From: Hylemonella sp.
GTDB lineage: Bacteria; Pseudomonadota; Gammaproteobacteria; Burkholderiales; Burkholderiaceae_C
Reading direction: 5' to 3'
Assembly (NCBI RefSeq): GCF_027532185.1
Contig: NZ_JAPZSV010000003.1
Span: 620,001 to 684,000, forward strand
Length of the DNA stretch: 64,000 bases
Below, piece by piece: positions 1 through 7,793 of the stretch. The translations under genes and the position numbers were made by a program. Each line of letters starts with the position of its first letter. The first letter of the stretch is position 1. The notes beneath the pieces were generated by a model that saw nothing but the letters and a program-made list of their open reading frames with translations, did not search any database and was not told the DNA's origin.

Positions 1-1
1 T

Positions 2-1285
2 GAAGAGACTGTTCTCTGCTCGACTAAAGATGAAGTGTTTGAGTTCGCGGAAGTGCTCATGATGATCAGCCGGCATCACTGCTCATCTCTTGCAGCGAAG
101 AATGAGAATTTTTCTTTTACGGCAAATTCTGCACTCAGCGGTGGCGGTCATCCATGCGCCTCGCCAGCGTGTCGTGTGCGTAGAGTAGAAAGTCTCACGA
201 CGTTCGCCTCGCTCTATGCGGATGAGGTCTATATCCAGCAGCCTTTCGAGAGAATTGCATTGAGCGATCCATCGCAGATCATGGAGGTCCATCGGCATGA
301 TTTGATCGCAGGTATCCAAACCTATGAAATGCTCCGGCCGCTTATCGAAGGTGGAATCGTCAAGTATGCCCACGATGCGAATCCCTTTTGCGATCATCAC
401 AGCGCGACCGTTGCCGCCCCTCTTCTTCGAAGACTGGCGGCTAAGTCGGATGAGCTTTCCGAGGAGATAACGCGCAGGCTTCTTGAATGCTGCAGCGTGA
501 AATTCGACCAAAGTAATCCAGAGGATCCCTTCTTTGAGGTGTCAGGGCCGGAGGGGATAGTCGAGCATGGTACGGTTTACTTTCACGCTTACCGCCCTTT
601 TCCACAGCAGTTTCGCCGCTATCGTCGCATGGGGCCTGTCCACACACTCACCAAATCAGAGATCGAAGATGGCGGTGTTCTAAAGATGGTGGTTCAACCG
701 ATTGTGCAGGACATCCTCCTGCAGGAGTGGCACACGGCTCTCAATGGTACCTCGTATCTTTCTGATAGCCGAGACCATATGGAGCTGGTGTCGCTCATTA
801 ATAATGAGTCATTCGCTGCGAACTCGGCGGCTTTTTCTAGTGGGCTAAAGCACTACCTTCCACAGATCTACTCCCAGGACGCTACTGTTCTACTAGCCCT
901 TCGCGAAAGAGAATCGGAAGCGTTCGCTGTGTATAGGGACAAGTTACGAAGAATGCTGAAGGCAGCACCTTCCTGGGATGAGACAGAGCTTGCGATGGTC
1001 TTCAGAGACGAAGTTCTTCCAGAAATTGCGGTAATCGAAAAAAGGATTCGTGATTGGAAATCCAATGCCAGGAGTCAGATCGGGGAGAGGATTATTTTCG
1101 GTACCGGCGCCGTCACCTTGGGCCTGTACGCAGGGATACTTCCTTCGGATATCGGGCAACTTGTTGCGGCGCTCGGGGGCACATCCGCTGCCGCAGGTGT
1201 TCTAATGGATTGGAACAAGACACTAAAGGACAAGCAGCAAGCTCGCAGCAGTGACTTCTACTTTCTTTGGCAAGCTAGCCAGTGA
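2..1285 (+). CDS. Hypothetical protein, island cargo (5' end may lie outside window)
   Basis: The reading frame is open from base 2 to the TGA at 1283-1285, so the true start may lie off the window. Inside it, a GTG at 35 or ATGs at 59 and 62 are possible starts, none with a clear ribosome-binding site. I do not recognise the family. The product is soluble-looking, about 416 residues or more, with charged helical stretches in the second half, a Gly/Ala-rich hydrophobic segment near residues 350-385, and the C-terminal motif DFYFLWQ. Base composition is clearly more AT-rich than in the housekeeping genes, and rare codons (AGA, ATA, TTA) are used freely, which suggests transfer. It lies directly inside a probable tRNA-Ser attachment remnant (1396-1410), so it is probably the last gene of an integrated island. 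No function is proposed. Confidence 0.6.
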   Translation, partial: EETVLCSTKDEVFEFAEVLMMISRHHCSSLAAKNENFSFTANSALSGGGHPCASPACRVRRVESLTTFASLYADEVYIQQPFERIALSDPSQIMEVHRHDLIAGIQTYEMLRPLIEGGIVKYAHDANPFCDHHSATVAAPLLRRLAAKSDELSEEITRRLLECCSVKFDQSNPEDPFFEVSGPEGIVEHGTVYFHAYRPFPQQFRRYRRMGPVHTLTKSEIEDGGVLKMVVQPIVQDILLQEWHTALNGTSYLSDSRDHMELVSLINNESFAANSAAFSSGLKHYLPQIYSQDATVLLALRERESEAFAVYRDKLRRMLKAAPSWDETELAMVFRDEVLPEIAVIEKRIRDWKSNARSQIGERIIFGTGAVTLGLYAGILPSDIGQLVAALGGTSAAAGVLMDWNKTLKDKQQARSSDFYFLWQASQ

Positions 1286-1395
1286 AATTGCAGACCTTGC
1301 GGTATGCCCTCGAGTTGGCTTATCCATTCGACTCTGGCACGTTGACTGCGTGAATAAAGTCCGGCACGCCGGCCTTTGCATCTGTTGTGCGGAAA

Positions 1396-1410
1396 CCACC
1401 CTCTCCGCCA
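1396..1410 (+). other. tRNA-Ser 3' end remnant, candidate att site
   Basis: The bases read CCTCTCC (the 3' strand of a 7-bp acceptor stem), then G as discriminator, then CCA, with matching T-arm-side bases just before. G73 plus CCA fits a serine tRNA. No 5' half (GGAGAGG) or anticodon arm occurs in the preceding 110 bases, so this is not a whole tRNA. A strong terminator follows within 10 bases, as expected behind a real tRNA gene. This is the structure left at the far end of an element that integrated into the 3' end of a tRNA gene. The intact tRNA would lie to the left of the window. Confidence 0.6.
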
Positions 1411-1447
1411 AAAAACCAACCCCGCTGATGCGGGGTTTGTTTTTTGT
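1411..1447 (+). terminator. Rho-independent terminator behind the tRNA-Ser remnant
   Basis: Perfect 8-bp stem AACCCCGC/GCGGGGTT (1418-1425 with 1430-1437) with loop TGAT, followed by TGTTTTTTG and preceded by an A-run. It can therefore act in both directions. Confidence 0.85.
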
Positions 1448-1454
1448 GGATCGG

Positions 1455-1563
1455 GTGGGTGAGAGCCCACGCCGGGTTCGCTCTAGAACAGTCCGGGGGA
1501 CTGTTCTAGGACGCGCGCAGCGCGGGGGGCAGAGCCCCCGAGAAATCCGCGCAAGACGGATTT
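1455..1563. repeat. Cluster of four short hairpins
   Basis: This holds most of the gene-free stretch 1286-1740. In order: GTGGG/CCCAC (1455-1470); a perfect 12-bp stem CTAGAACAGTCC with loop GGG (1483-1509); GGGGG/CCCCC (1525-1539); and AAATCCG/CGGATTT (1543-1563). No convincing ORF, tRNA or promoter is seen here; the long open frames across it are shadow frames. Function unknown; possibly a REP-like cluster or a remnant of the neighbouring element. Confidence 0.55.
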
Positions 1564-1740
1564 CGAGCAATCCCGCGCCTCGCAGGATCGCGGCCCAGCC
1601 CGAGTTCCCAAGCCGCATGGCGATTGCCGGCCTCGGCGTCAAGCCCGCTCCTCTGTGGCGATCAGTTCGTGCAGAAGATGAGCCAGTAAGGCCTGACCCC
1701 CGCCGCAGCAGGGTTGAATCGGCTGCCGCAGAATGGGCCC

Positions 1741-2310
1741 ATGAACTTCATGCGCCCACTTCTTTGGATGATCCCGGCCTTTGCGGCCCTGCTGCCCATG
1801 ACCTCCTCTGCCCAAACCCCGGCTGCGGCCTGCCCCTCCCTGCTGCAACACCAGTTCACCCGCCTGCAGGACGACGCGCCGCAGAACCTCTGCCAATACG
1901 CTGGCAAGGTGGTGCTGGTCGTGAACACCGCGAGCTACTGCGGCTACACCCGACAGTACGAAGGCCTGGAGGCGCTGTACGCCAAATATGAGAAGCGCGG
2001 TCTGGTGATCCTGGGTTTCCCGGCCAACAACTTCGGCCAGCAGGAGCCCGGCAACGCGAAGCAGATCGCGGACCTGTGCTTCAACACCTATGGTGTGAAG
2101 TTCCCCATGTTCAACAAGACGGACGTGGTGGGCCCGCAGCGCAATGCCTTCTACACCCAGCTTTTCAATGCCACGAAGGCTGCACCGCAGTGGAACTTCC
2201 ACAAGTACCTGATCGGCCGCGACGGCAAGCAGGTGCAGAGCTATGCGAGTGCGGTGGAGCCCATGGGGCGTGAGCTCACGGCCGCCATCGAGGCGGCGCT
2301 GCAGCGCTGA
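1741..2310 (+). CDS. Glutathione peroxidase-family thiol peroxidase, exported
   Basis: Reduces hydrogen or lipid peroxides with thiols. Residues 1-24 form a signal peptide ending SSA-Q, so it should act in the periplasm. The family signatures are all present: NTASYCGYT with the peroxidatic Cys at residue 67 (Cys form, not Sec), then GFPANNFGQQEPG, and WNFHKYLI near the C-terminus. At 189 residues it has the usual bacterial length. I chose the ATG at 1741 because it starts the signal peptide; an in-frame start at 1714 would add nine residues of no signal character, and ATG 1750 is also possible. A cupin gene follows after 14 bases. Without data on its reductant, glutathione versus thioredoxin dependence cannot be decided. 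Confidence 0.92.
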   Translation: MNFMRPLLWMIPAFAALLPMTSSAQTPAAACPSLLQHQFTRLQDDAPQNLCQYAGKVVLVVNTASYCGYTRQYEGLEALYAKYEKRGLVILGFPANNFGQQEPGNAKQIADLCFNTYGVKFPMFNKTDVVGPQRNAFYTQLFNATKAAPQWNFHKYLIGRDGKQVQSYASAVEPMGRELTAAIEAALQR

Positions 2311-2324
2311 CACGGAAGCCCGCC

Positions 2325-2591
2325 ATGGACCGCGCACGGTTCGAACAGGAGTTGCAATCCCAAGGCTACGAGATGAGCACGGTCACCCGCACGGCCGATG
2401 GCCGCCTGGACGTGCACACCCACCCCTTCGAGGCGCGGGCACTGATCCTCGCGGGCGAAATCCGCATCCGCTGCGAGGGTGAGGAAGAAAAGCTCTACCG
2501 GCCGGGCGAGGTCTTTCACCTCGCACACGGCCAGCCGCACAGCGAGAGCTACGGCCCCGAGGGCGTGAGCTACCTCGTGGGCCGCAGATAA
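2325..2591 (+). CDS. Small single-domain cupin protein
   Basis: An 88-residue cupin-2 type beta-barrel. First cupin motif: VHTHPFEA (His31, His33) leading into LILAGEIRI. Second motif: YRPGEVFHLAHGQPHSES (His72). The histidines are in place for a metal site, so it may be a small metal-binding sensor or an enzyme, but substrate cannot be predicted. It lies 14 bases behind the peroxidase gene on the same strand and is probably co-transcribed. It ends 10 bases before the stop of the convergent dehydrogenase gene. Confidence 0.85.
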   Translation: MDRARFEQELQSQGYEMSTVTRTADGRLDVHTHPFEARALILAGEIRIRCEGEEEKLYRPGEVFHLAHGQPHSESYGPEGVSYLVGRR

Positions 2592-2601
2592 GCCCGCCGG
2601 T

Positions 2602-3873
2602 TCAGCCCTGCTGCGGCAGCACGGATGCGGCCATGCGCACGCCGGGCGTGCTGCCCGCATAGGCCTGCTGCACCACGCCGGCCACCATGTCGGCCGTCAC
2701 GGCCGAGAGCGTCCAGCCCAGGTGGCCATGGCCCGTGTTGTAGAACACATTGGCAGCATGACCACGGCCCACGCGCGGCATCATGTCCGGCATCATGGGA
2801 CGCAGACCAGCCCAGGGCACCACCTGGCGCGTGCTCACGCCAGGGAAGCACTGGTTGACCCATTCAATCAGCGGGCGTATGCGGTCGGCGCGGATGTCCT
2901 TGTTGTAGCCGTTGAACTCGGCCGTGCCCGCCACGCGGAAACGGTCTGCGCCCAGACGGCTCGTGACCAGCTTGGTCGCGTCATCCAGCAGGCTCACGGT
3001 GGGTGCAGCCGCCTGGCTTTGCGCATCAAGCAGGTTCACGGTGATCGAATAACCCTTGACCGGGTAGACGTTGACGCGGTCACCCAGCTGGGCGGCGAAC
3101 TCTCGGCTCTTCACGCCGGCACAGACCACCACACCGTCGTAACGCAAGGTCTGTTCACCCAGCTCGCCGCGCAGGGTCACGCTGGCACTGTTGCCATCGC
3201 TGCGCAGGCGCACGACCTCCTGACCATAGAGCGTCTGCACGCCCAGGCGCGCGGCAGCCGCCGCGAGACCGTGGGTGAACTTGTGGATGTCGCCCGTGCT
3301 ATCGCTCTCGGTGTAGAAGCCGCCGTAGTACTTGCCGGCCAGCGTGGGCTCGATGGCGCGCATTTCATCGGGCGTGACGGCACGGCGCGACAGACCGCCT
3401 TGGACCAGCAGCTTTGTGACTTCGGCCGCGTGGTCGAAGCCCGCCTTGTCCCGGTAGATGTGCAGGATGCCCTGCTGCTTCAGATCGAAGTCCACGCCCT
3501 CGGCCTCGGCCCACGCGAAGAGGTGCTGGCGCGCAGCCACGGCCAGGCGCGCCGTCTCGACGGTGTTGCGCCGGTAGTTCGGGATGTTGGCGATGAACTC
3601 GGCAAACCAGCTCAGCTTGTGCCAGCTGGGCTTGGGGTTGACCAGCAGGGGTGCATCACTCTTGAGCATCCACTTGAGGCCCTTGAGGATGGTGGAGGTG
3701 TGATTCCAGACTTCGGCGTTGGACGCCGAAAGCTGGCCGCCGTTGGCGAAGGAGGTCTCCATCGCGGGGTAGCGGTGCTGCTCGAACAGCGTGACGGCAA
3801 AGCCGCGTTTGGACAGGGCGTAGGCAGTGGTGACGCCGGTGATACCGGCGCCAATGACGGCGATCGACTTCAT
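2602..3873 (-). CDS. dadA: D-amino acid dehydrogenase, FAD-dependent (DadA family)
   Basis: Oxidises D-amino acids (typically D-alanine, perhaps glycine) to 2-oxo acids, passing electrons to the respiratory chain at the inner membrane. Residues 1-20 carry the FAD-binding motif VIGAGITGV with a following acidic FEQHRYPAMETSFANGGQLS, typical of DadA. The C-terminal FAD contact GHGHLGWTLS is present. Length 423 fits (E. coli DadA is 432). The ATG at 3873 is preceded by GGAG nine bases upstream; an upstream in-frame start would add five residues. It is preceded by a tandem glycine riboswitch, so transcription or translation should respond to glycine, consistent with use of small amino acids. No dadX racemase is adjacent. 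A glycine-oxidase-like preference is an inference from the riboswitch only. Confidence 0.9.
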   Translation of the reverse strand: MKSIAVIGAGITGVTTAYALSKRGFAVTLFEQHRYPAMETSFANGGQLSASNAEVWNHTSTILKGLKWMLKSDAPLLVNPKPSWHKLSWFAEFIANIPNYRRNTVETARLAVAARQHLFAWAEAEGVDFDLKQQGILHIYRDKAGFDHAAEVTKLLVQGGLSRRAVTPDEMRAIEPTLAGKYYGGFYTESDSTGDIHKFTHGLAAAAARLGVQTLYGQEVVRLRSDGNSASVTLRGELGEQTLRYDGVVVCAGVKSREFAAQLGDRVNVYPVKGYSITVNLLDAQSQAAAPTVSLLDDATKLVTSRLGADRFRVAGTAEFNGYNKDIRADRIRPLIEWVNQCFPGVSTRQVVPWAGLRPMMPDMMPRVGRGHAANVFYNTGHGHLGWTLSAVTADMVAGVVQQAYAGSTPGVRMAASVLPQQG

Positions 3874-3940
3874 GAGATCAGGCTCCAAACGTCATGGGGG
3901 TGGGGTGCGCGGCACACCATGTGCCATGCACGCCCCCTCT

Positions 3941-4112
3941 GTTTGGTACCTGAGAGATTCACGCCACCCTCTTGATGGCGCTTGCTCCTGCGGTGGGCCG
4001 GGTGACGAAATCCGGCCGCTCTTCAGAGTTCAAGCCACGCGATCGGTCCTTTTGCCTGAGAGTTTCCGGGGCGGTTGCTCCTTCGGCGCTGCCATTTGGG
4101 CAGTCTCTCCCG
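3941..4112 (-). promoter_or_regulatory. Tandem glycine riboswitch (gcvT element), two aptamers
   Basis: Read on the minus strand. The first aptamer (about 4112 to 4046) starts CGGGAGAGACTGCC, contains GCGCCGAAGGAGCAA and ends CTCTCAGGCAAAAGGACCG. The second (about 4020 to 3943) contains GCAGGAGCAAGCGCC and ends GAATCTCTCAGGTACCAA. These are the conserved cores of the cooperative two-aptamer glycine riboswitch. About 70 bases separate it from the dadA start, holding a GC-rich hairpin (3905-3937) that could serve as expression platform. Whether glycine switches the gene on (usual for catabolic genes) is not visible. Confidence 0.92.
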
Positions 4113-4271
4113 ATCGAGTCAGCCGCGGATGCGCGGCATGGGCGGGATTGTAACGCACGGGCCCGCGTTAACAAATGTTCACCATCTCGGCACCCGGCTT
4201 AAGGCCGGCTTAATGCACGCCCACCAAGATGGCCTCCATGCACAGGCTCGATGGAGCTACAAGGAGTTTGC

Positions 4272-4895
4272 ATGCTGGCCCTGGCCACTTCCCACCCTGC
4301 CCTAACCGCCCTGCCGGACCGCCGACAGCACCTGCACCTCCACACCGTGCAGGACGAAGCACGCGCTGAGGTCGAGCGTTTCATCCACAGCGTCTACCGC
4401 GAGCGCTACGGCGCGCGTGTGCAGCACTACGCCCCGATGCTCGTGAGCCTGCGCAACGCAGACCACGAGATCATCGCCGCCGCCGGCTACCGTATCGCGG
4501 ACGCAGCGCCACTCTTTCTGGAACGCTACCTGTCCCAGCCAGTCGAGGCGCTGCTCGCCAGCGACGCCACCCCGCGGGTGGCGCGCGCGCGCATCGTCGA
4601 GGTCGGGCATCTCTCGGCCAGCCAGGCCGGTGCGGGCAAGCGCCTGATCCACCTCATGGGGCCGCACCTGGCCAGCCTGGGCCTGGACTGGGTGGTCAGC
4701 ACCTTGACGCAGGAGCTGCAACATCTCTTTGTGCGCCTGGGCATCACGCCGCTGGCCCTGGGGGTGGCCGACCCGGCCCTGCTGGGCGCTGCCGCCGCGG
4801 ACTGGGGCAGCTATTACGACCACCGACCGGTGGTCGTCGCGGGCCGCATCGACCTGGCCCTGCGCATGCTCGACCGCCGCCGGAGCGCCGCATGA
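4272..4895 (+). CDS. Thermostable hemolysin family protein (GNAT-like fold)
   Basis: A 207-residue protein of the T_hemolysin family, named after a Vibrio hemolysin. I recall the family as related to N-acyltransferase folds, so an acyl-transfer role is as likely as haemolysis. Family marks seen: ARAEVERFIHSVYRERYGA near the N-terminus, a central RARIVEVGHLSASQAGAGK, and TLTQELQHLFVRLGITPLALG toward the end. There is no signal peptide or membrane segment. ATG 4272 is chosen because AAGGAG lies seven bases upstream; the in-frame start at 4251 has none. First gene of a five-gene operon; its stop overlaps the next start by four bases (ATGA). An inverted TTAAG/CTTAA pair at 4199-4213 could be part of the promoter region. 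Partner genes suggest it works on an activated fatty acid. Confidence 0.85.
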   Translation: MLALATSHPALTALPDRRQHLHLHTVQDEARAEVERFIHSVYRERYGARVQHYAPMLVSLRNADHEIIAAAGYRIADAAPLFLERYLSQPVEALLASDATPRVARARIVEVGHLSASQAGAGKRLIHLMGPHLASLGLDWVVSTLTQELQHLFVRLGITPLALGVADPALLGAAAADWGSYYDHRPVVVAGRIDLALRMLDRRRSAA

Positions 4896-6322
4896 CGCCC
4901 GCGCTGCAAGACAGCCCACGCGGCTGGCGTGCCGCCGAACTTGCCACGGCCAAGGACTCGGCCCAGGCCTGGCTGCATGCCCAGGGCACGCGCGTGCTCG
5001 CCACGCTGCTGGACAACGGCGCGGCCTTCGTGGTGCTGGACGAAGCCGCGGCAGGGGCGGGCCTGGTGCACGTGCCGCTGCCCCCCTTCTTCACACCGGC
5101 CCAGATCCAGCATGCCCTGCGAAGCGCAGGCGTCGACACGCTGCTCGCACCACCGGCTGCAGCCGCAGCCTGGCCCACCCTGCCCTGGCAAACAGTGCAG
5201 ATCGCAGAACAAGAGCTGCGCTACGCCCGCCTGCCGGCGCAAGGTCTGGCCATGCCGCGCGGCACGGCCAAGATCACCTACACCTCGGGCAGCACGGGCG
5301 CGCCCAAGGGCGTGTGCCTGCGCCAGAGCGCGATGGAACGCGTGGCCGACGGCGTGGTGCAAGCCCTGGGCCCGCTGGGCATCGCACGCCACCTCAGTGC
5401 CCTGCCTTACGCCGTGCTGCTGGAGAACGTCGCAGGCCAGATGGCCGCGCGCCGCCAGGGCGCCACACTGATCACCCTGCCGCTGGCCGAGCTCGGCTGG
5501 CGTGGCTCCTCACAGTTCGACGCGGCAACCTTGCACGCCGCCGTGCTGCGCCACCAGCCCGACAGCCTGATCCTCTTGCCCCAGATGCTGCGCGCCTGGG
5601 TGGGCCTGCTCCTGCAGAGCGGCCAGCGCGCGCCGGCCGGCCTGAAGTTCGTGGCCGTGGGCGGCGCTGCCGCCGGCGCGCCGTTGATCGCTGCGGCCCA
5701 GGCTCTGGGCATTCCCGCCTACGAGGGCTACGGCCTGTCCGAGGGCGCCTCGGTGCAAACCCTCAACCTGCCGGGTGCCACGCGCCCGGGCAGCGTGGGC
5801 CGGCCCCTGCCGCATGCACGCCTGCGCGTCGCGGCGGACGGCGAGATCGAGGTCGCGGGCAGCCTGATGGCCGGCTACCTGGGTGACACCCAGGACATGC
5901 CCGAGTGGTGGCCCAGCGGTGACCTCGGCCACATCGACGCCGAAGGCTATGTGCACATCCGCGGGCGTAAGAAGAACGTGCTCATCAGCGCCTACGGCCG
6001 CAACATTTCGCCCGAATGGGTGGAGACCGCACTGGGCCAGCAGGCCGTGATCCGCCAGGCCGTGGTCTTTGGCGACGGCGAGCCCCGCCTGTGGGCAGTG
6101 CTCTGGCCCGTGCAGGACAGCACATCCGACGCCGCGCTGCAGGCTGCCGTCGACGCCGCCAACGCGACCCTGCCCGACTATGCCCGCATCACACGCTGGA
6201 CGCGTGGCCGTGCCGCCTTCAGCGCCGAGACCGGCTACGCCACCGCCAACGGCCGGCCCCAGCGCGCCGCCATCCTGGCCGCGCACGCCGACTTCACCGA
6301 ACCCCTTGCCCTTCCTTCCTGA
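4892..6322 (+). CDS. AMP-dependent synthetase/ligase (acyl-CoA or acyl-adenylate synthetase)
   Basis: Activates a carboxylic acid as acyl-AMP. The ANL core motifs are ITYTSGSTGAPKGVCL (P-loop), YEGYGLSEGASVQTLN (A5), SGDLGHIDAEGYVHIRGRKK (A7/A8) and NISPEWVE, which resembles long-chain acyl-CoA synthetases. At 476 residues it is short for that family (usually 550-600), mostly through a compact N-terminus. The usual A10 catalytic lysine (near P-x4-G-K) is not obvious; the tail reads TANGRPQRAAI, so the adenylation step could be altered or use another residue. It overlaps the upstream hemolysin-family gene by four bases and is followed 11 bases later by the diiron gene. A role in supplying an activated fatty acyl group to its neighbours is inferred. 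Confidence 0.88.
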   Translation: MTPALQDSPRGWRAAELATAKDSAQAWLHAQGTRVLATLLDNGAAFVVLDEAAAGAGLVHVPLPPFFTPAQIQHALRSAGVDTLLAPPAAAAAWPTLPWQTVQIAEQELRYARLPAQGLAMPRGTAKITYTSGSTGAPKGVCLRQSAMERVADGVVQALGPLGIARHLSALPYAVLLENVAGQMAARRQGATLITLPLAELGWRGSSQFDAATLHAAVLRHQPDSLILLPQMLRAWVGLLLQSGQRAPAGLKFVAVGGAAAGAPLIAAAQALGIPAYEGYGLSEGASVQTLNLPGATRPGSVGRPLPHARLRVAADGEIEVAGSLMAGYLGDTQDMPEWWPSGDLGHIDAEGYVHIRGRKKNVLISAYGRNISPEWVETALGQQAVIRQAVVFGDGEPRLWAVLWPVQDSTSDAALQAAVDAANATLPDYARITRWTRGRAAFSAETGYATANGRPQRAAILAAHADFTEPLALPS

Positions 6323-6333
6323 CGGACCTGACC

Positions 6334-7020
6334 ATGAGCTTTCACCACCAACTGATCACCGACACCGCCCACGCGCGCCAGAGTCTGCTGGCCGCGCCCA
6401 TCATCCAGGGCGTGCTGCTGCGCGGCGAAGTCTCGCTGCCCAGCTACGTCGCCTTCCTCACCGAGGCCTACCACCACGTCAGGCACACCGTGCCCTTGCT
6501 GCACGCCGCCAAGGCGGCGCTGCCCGCCCACCACGCCTGGCTCAACGACGCGATGGACGAGTACATCGCTGAGGAGGCTGGGCACGACGAGTGGATCCTC
6601 GACGACATCCGCGCCTGCGGCGGCGACGCCGAGGCCGTGCGACACGGCCAGCCCGCGCACGCGACCGAGGTCATGGTCGCCTACGCCTACGACACCATCG
6701 CCCGCCGCAACCCGCTGGGCTTCTTCGGCATGGTGCATGTACTCGAAGGCACCAGCGTGGCCCTGGCCCTGCAGGCCGCCGACGCCATCCAAAAGCCGCT
6801 GCGCCTGCCCGACAGCGCCTTCAGCTACCTGCGCTCGCACGGCACACTGGACCAGGAGCACACGGCGCACTTCGCGCTGCTCATGGACCGCATCGAACGG
6901 CCCCAGGATCAGGCCGACATCGTGCACGCCGCGCGCGCCTTCTACCGGCTTTACGGCGACGTGTTCCGCGGCCTTCCTCTGCCGCAGACCACCCCGCACG
7001 CCGAAGAGGTGGCCGCATGA
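6334..7020 (+). CDS. Haem-oxygenase-like diiron oxygenase (UndA/TenA-like fold)
   Basis: A 228-residue all-helical protein of the iron-containing redox enzyme family, the group that includes UndA (fatty acid to 1-alkene) and N-oxygenases such as SznF. Candidate metal ligands sit in the expected helices: Glu44 and His47 (FLTEAYHHVRH), Glu81 and His84 (AEEAGHDEW), Glu138 (VLEGTS), and Asp173 and His176 (LDQEHTAHF). This full set argues for a non-haem diiron oxidase rather than the thiaminase TenA, which uses an active-site Cys. The next gene overlaps it by four bases. Together with the acyl ligase and SDR it suggests oxidation of a fatty acyl substrate. The substrate is unknown. Confidence 0.85.
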   Translation: MSFHHQLITDTAHARQSLLAAPIIQGVLLRGEVSLPSYVAFLTEAYHHVRHTVPLLHAAKAALPAHHAWLNDAMDEYIAEEAGHDEWILDDIRACGGDAEAVRHGQPAHATEVMVAYAYDTIARRNPLGFFGMVHVLEGTSVALALQAADAIQKPLRLPDSAFSYLRSHGTLDQEHTAHFALLMDRIERPQDQADIVHAARAFYRLYGDVFRGLPLPQTTPHAEEVAA

Positions 7021-7793
7021 AGCCCGCCCAGGCGCGTGTGCTGATCACCGGCGCCAGCGGGGGCATCGGCCAGGCCATGGTCACGGCCCTGCAGCAGGCC
7101 GGGGCCCAGGTGCTGGGTGTGAGCCGCAGCGCGCAGCAGGACGCGCCCGACCTGCGCTGGGTGCAAGCCGATCTTGGAACGCACGAGGGCGTGGAGCGCA
7201 TCGTGCGCGCCGCCAGCAGCTGGGGGGCCAACGTGGTCATCCACGCGGCTGGCCTGCCCGGCTTCGGCGCCCTGTCCCAGCTGACGCCGGCGCAGATGCA
7301 GAGCGTGCTGATGGCCAATCTGCTGGCTCCCATGCAGCTCACCCAGGCCCTGCTGCCCCAGCTGCTGCGCCAGCCCCGGGCGCAGATCGTGTTCGTCGGC
7401 TCGGCCCTGGGCCGCATCGGCCTGCCGGGCTTCAGCCTCTACACCGCCAGCAAGGCCGGCCTGCACGGCTTTGCCGAAGCGCTGCGGCGCGAGCTGGCCG
7501 ACACCCCGGTGCAAGTCCAGCTGCTCGCGCCGCGCAGCACGCGCACCGCCTTCAACACGACCGAAGCCGAAGCCTACAACCGTGCCACGGGCACCGCCAG
7601 CGACAGCGCTGAACGCGTCGCTCAGGCCCTGCTCCAGCTGATCGAGAGCGAGGCCGCCGAACGCTACATCGGCTGGCCCGAGCGCCTGGGCGTGCGCCTC
7701 AACGGCGCCTTCCCACCGCTGCTCGACGGCAGTTTCAAAAAACACCGCCGCCAGCTGGCGGCCTCAACCCCCACCGAAGGAGTGACATCATGA
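7017..7793 (+). CDS. Short-chain dehydrogenase/reductase (SDR)
   Basis: NAD(P)-dependent oxidoreductase of 258 residues. Cofactor motif TGASGGIG at residues 11-18, the NAG-type loop appears as HAAG, and the catalytic pair is YTASK (Tyr142, Lys146) with Ser in VFVGSALG. After the active site the PRSTRTAFNT segment takes the place of the classical PG motif, so product release or substrate binding may differ. Start ATG overlaps the stop of the diiron gene (ATGA), showing translational coupling, and the next gene also overlaps by four bases. Likely reduces or oxidises a keto/hydroxy intermediate made by the preceding enzymes. Confidence 0.9.
   Translation: MKPAQARVLITGASGGIGQAMVTALQQAGAQVLGVSRSAQQDAPDLRWVQADLGTHEGVERIVRAASSWGANVVIHAAGLPGFGALSQLTPAQMQSVLMANLLAPMQLTQALLPQLLRQPRAQIVFVGSALGRIGLPGFSLYTASKAGLHGFAEALRRELADTPVQVQLLAPRSTRTAFNTTEAEAYNRATGTASDSAERVAQALLQLIESEAAERYIGWPERLGVRLNGAFPPLLDGSFKKHRRQLAASTPTEGVTS

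Noticed and set aside
1286..1410. Complete tRNA-Ser gene
   Set aside because: Only the 3' end is present; there is no 5' acceptor strand or anticodon arm.
1251..1991. Long open frame across the 1286-1713 gap and the 5' part of the peroxidase gene
   Set aside because: It overlaps both real features and has low-complexity, Arg/Pro-rich sequence typical of shadow frames in GC-rich DNA.
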